From positions 1-64,000 of the forward strand of contig JBGANS010000002.1 of the NCBI GenBank assembly GCA_044222195.1: a DNA stretch of 64,000 bases, given 5' to 3'. Below are positions 63,388 through 64,000 of this stretch, in pieces. A program made the translations under genes and the position numbers. Source of the DNA: JAHBXE01 sp044222195. Lineage in GTDB: Bacteria; Planctomycetota; Phycisphaerae; Phycisphaerales; UBA1924. Below the pieces are notes generated by a model. The model saw only the letters and a program-made list of their open reading frames with translations. It had not been told where the DNA came from and made no database searches. The stretch's first letter is position 1. Each line of letters starts with the position of its first letter.

Positions 63388-63567
63388 TCTACGCGGCCTC
63401 TTGGGATACTTGATCCGCGCGAGGAGTTCCTCTACTTCCGCCACTGATCGGAGACTGACCGGCCCGCTGCTGAGGGACCCTGGTTTGCGGAACGTCCGGC
63501 GGTTGTTTGACGCGGCGGGAGACTGTAGATGACGATCCCCAACGGGCATGCCCGGTGGCTCGTCCAT
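63379..63567 (-). CDS. Possible 62-residue protein
   Basis: ATG at 63567 (a second at 63549), stop at 63379. The C-terminal half, LRSVAEVEELLARIKYPKRP, looks like a real amphipathic helix; the N-terminal half is Ser/Arg-rich. The intrinsic terminator directly at its stop supports transcription. No clear Shine-Dalgarno. It is divergent from the secreted beta-helix gene by only 22 bp, which is tight for two promoters. Confidence 0.42.
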   Translation of the reverse strand: MDEPPGMPVGDRHLQSPAASNNRRTFRKPGSLSSGPVSLRSVAEVEELLARIKYPKRPRRPQ

Positions 63568-63589
63568 AGTCCAGAATAGGGAGCGAGTG

Positions 63590-64000
63590 ATGAGTCTCTC
63601 ACGTTTGGCAGCTTTCGCAGTCTCCCTCCTATTGACCAGCCACGCATTGGCAACGGATGTCGGCGGACCAATCGTGTCCAATACGACTTGGACGACGGCT
63701 GGGTCACCATACATCGTGGTCAGTTCCATTGTCGTCCGCAACAACGCTGTGCTGACCATTCAACCGGGCGTCACAGTGAAGTTCAACGCCGGAGGACTAG
63801 GAATCGCCGTCGGTTCTTCGGCATCGGACCCTGGCACTCTCCGAGCGGTCGGATCGCCTGGTCAAGAGATCACGTTCACCACCAACGCCGGTGCCTTCTT
63901 CTGGAAGAACATTCTTTTCACCGACTTTGCGACCGATGCCGTTTTTGACGCCAACGGCGAGTATCTCTCCGGCTCCATTCTTCAGCATTGCAAGATCGAG
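63590..64000 (+). CDS. Secreted beta-helix-like protein, cut at right edge
   Basis: The first 137 residues are present, from the ATG at 63590 (AGGGAG upstream). A signal peptide (LAAFAVSLLLTSHALA) is followed by GGPIVSNTTWTTAGSPYIVV, NNAVLTIQPGVTVKFNAGG and ITFTTNAGAFFWKNILF, the repeating pattern of right-handed beta-helix surface proteins (the xLTIxPGVxVxF segment). The remainder and any sorting tail lie outside the window. Confidence 0.82.
   Translation, partial: MSLSRLAAFAVSLLLTSHALATDVGGPIVSNTTWTTAGSPYIVVSSIVVRNNAVLTIQPGVTVKFNAGGLGIAVGSSASDPGTLRAVGSPGQEITFTTNAGAFFWKNILFTDFATDAVFDANGEYLSGSILQHCKIE

Overview
The window reads as a high-GC bacterial chromosome, most likely a planctomycete of the class Phycisphaerae. 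The clues are a C-terminal double dockerin-like repeat of the Phycisphaerae type on two secreted proteins, a PEP-CTERM-like sorting tail ending in RRRR, large Ser/Thr kinases fused to TPR or unique sensor regions, a planctomycete-type ECF sigma factor, PilZ proteins and many secreted repeat proteins. This is inference from family knowledge; there is no rRNA to confirm it.

Positions 1-38,900 are mostly very GC-rich core chromosome: two divergent PilZ genes, class II fumarase, a transglutaminase-like protein, a PEP-CTERM-like protein, a TPR kinase, an M16 peptidase, the 5-oxoprolinase genes pxpBC and pxpA separated by an antisense gene, a lipoprotein, an SF1 helicase, two RRM RNA-binding proteins with a shared structured leader, a ParE/Phd-type toxin-antitoxin pair, thiolase, a beta-helix protein, membrane zinc-ribbon proteins, prolyl oligopeptidase, transhydrogenase pntA-pntB and a clostripain-like peptidase. 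Within this core, 1,922-4,776 is a visibly lower-GC patch with two minus-strand genes, a HEPN-domain protein followed by a nucleoside-deoxyribosyltransferase/TIR-like protein. It looks like an acquired two-gene defence module.

From 38,964 to the right edge the composition drops and gene content becomes accessory. Two collinear 148-bp direct repeats (38,964-39,111 and 44,453-44,600) each hold the 3' part of a tRNA gene, preceded by the last ~38 codons of what looks like an integrase, and each is followed by an intrinsic terminator. I read these as nested attachment sites. The first element (about 5.5 kb) carries a divergent ECF sigma factor/kinase pair and a secreted astacin-kelch-dockerin protease. 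The second element continues beyond the window. It contains a prokaryotic viperin broken by a one-base frameshift, lying in a minus-strand run with a large unknown helical protein, a 57-residue protein and a DUF2325-like protein. It also has a GmrSD-type (DUF262/DUF1524) nuclease, XRE regulators, a GYF_2 membrane protein, a 1,645-residue lipase/Ig/propeller/dockerin protein, and a recombination module (tyrosine recombinase, MerR-like HTH, RuvB-like ATPase). The right edge cuts a secreted beta-helix protein.

The best candidates for something new are the HEPN plus deoxyribosyltransferase-like pair, the genes around the frameshifted viperin, and the nested RNA hairpin conserved in front of both RRM genes.
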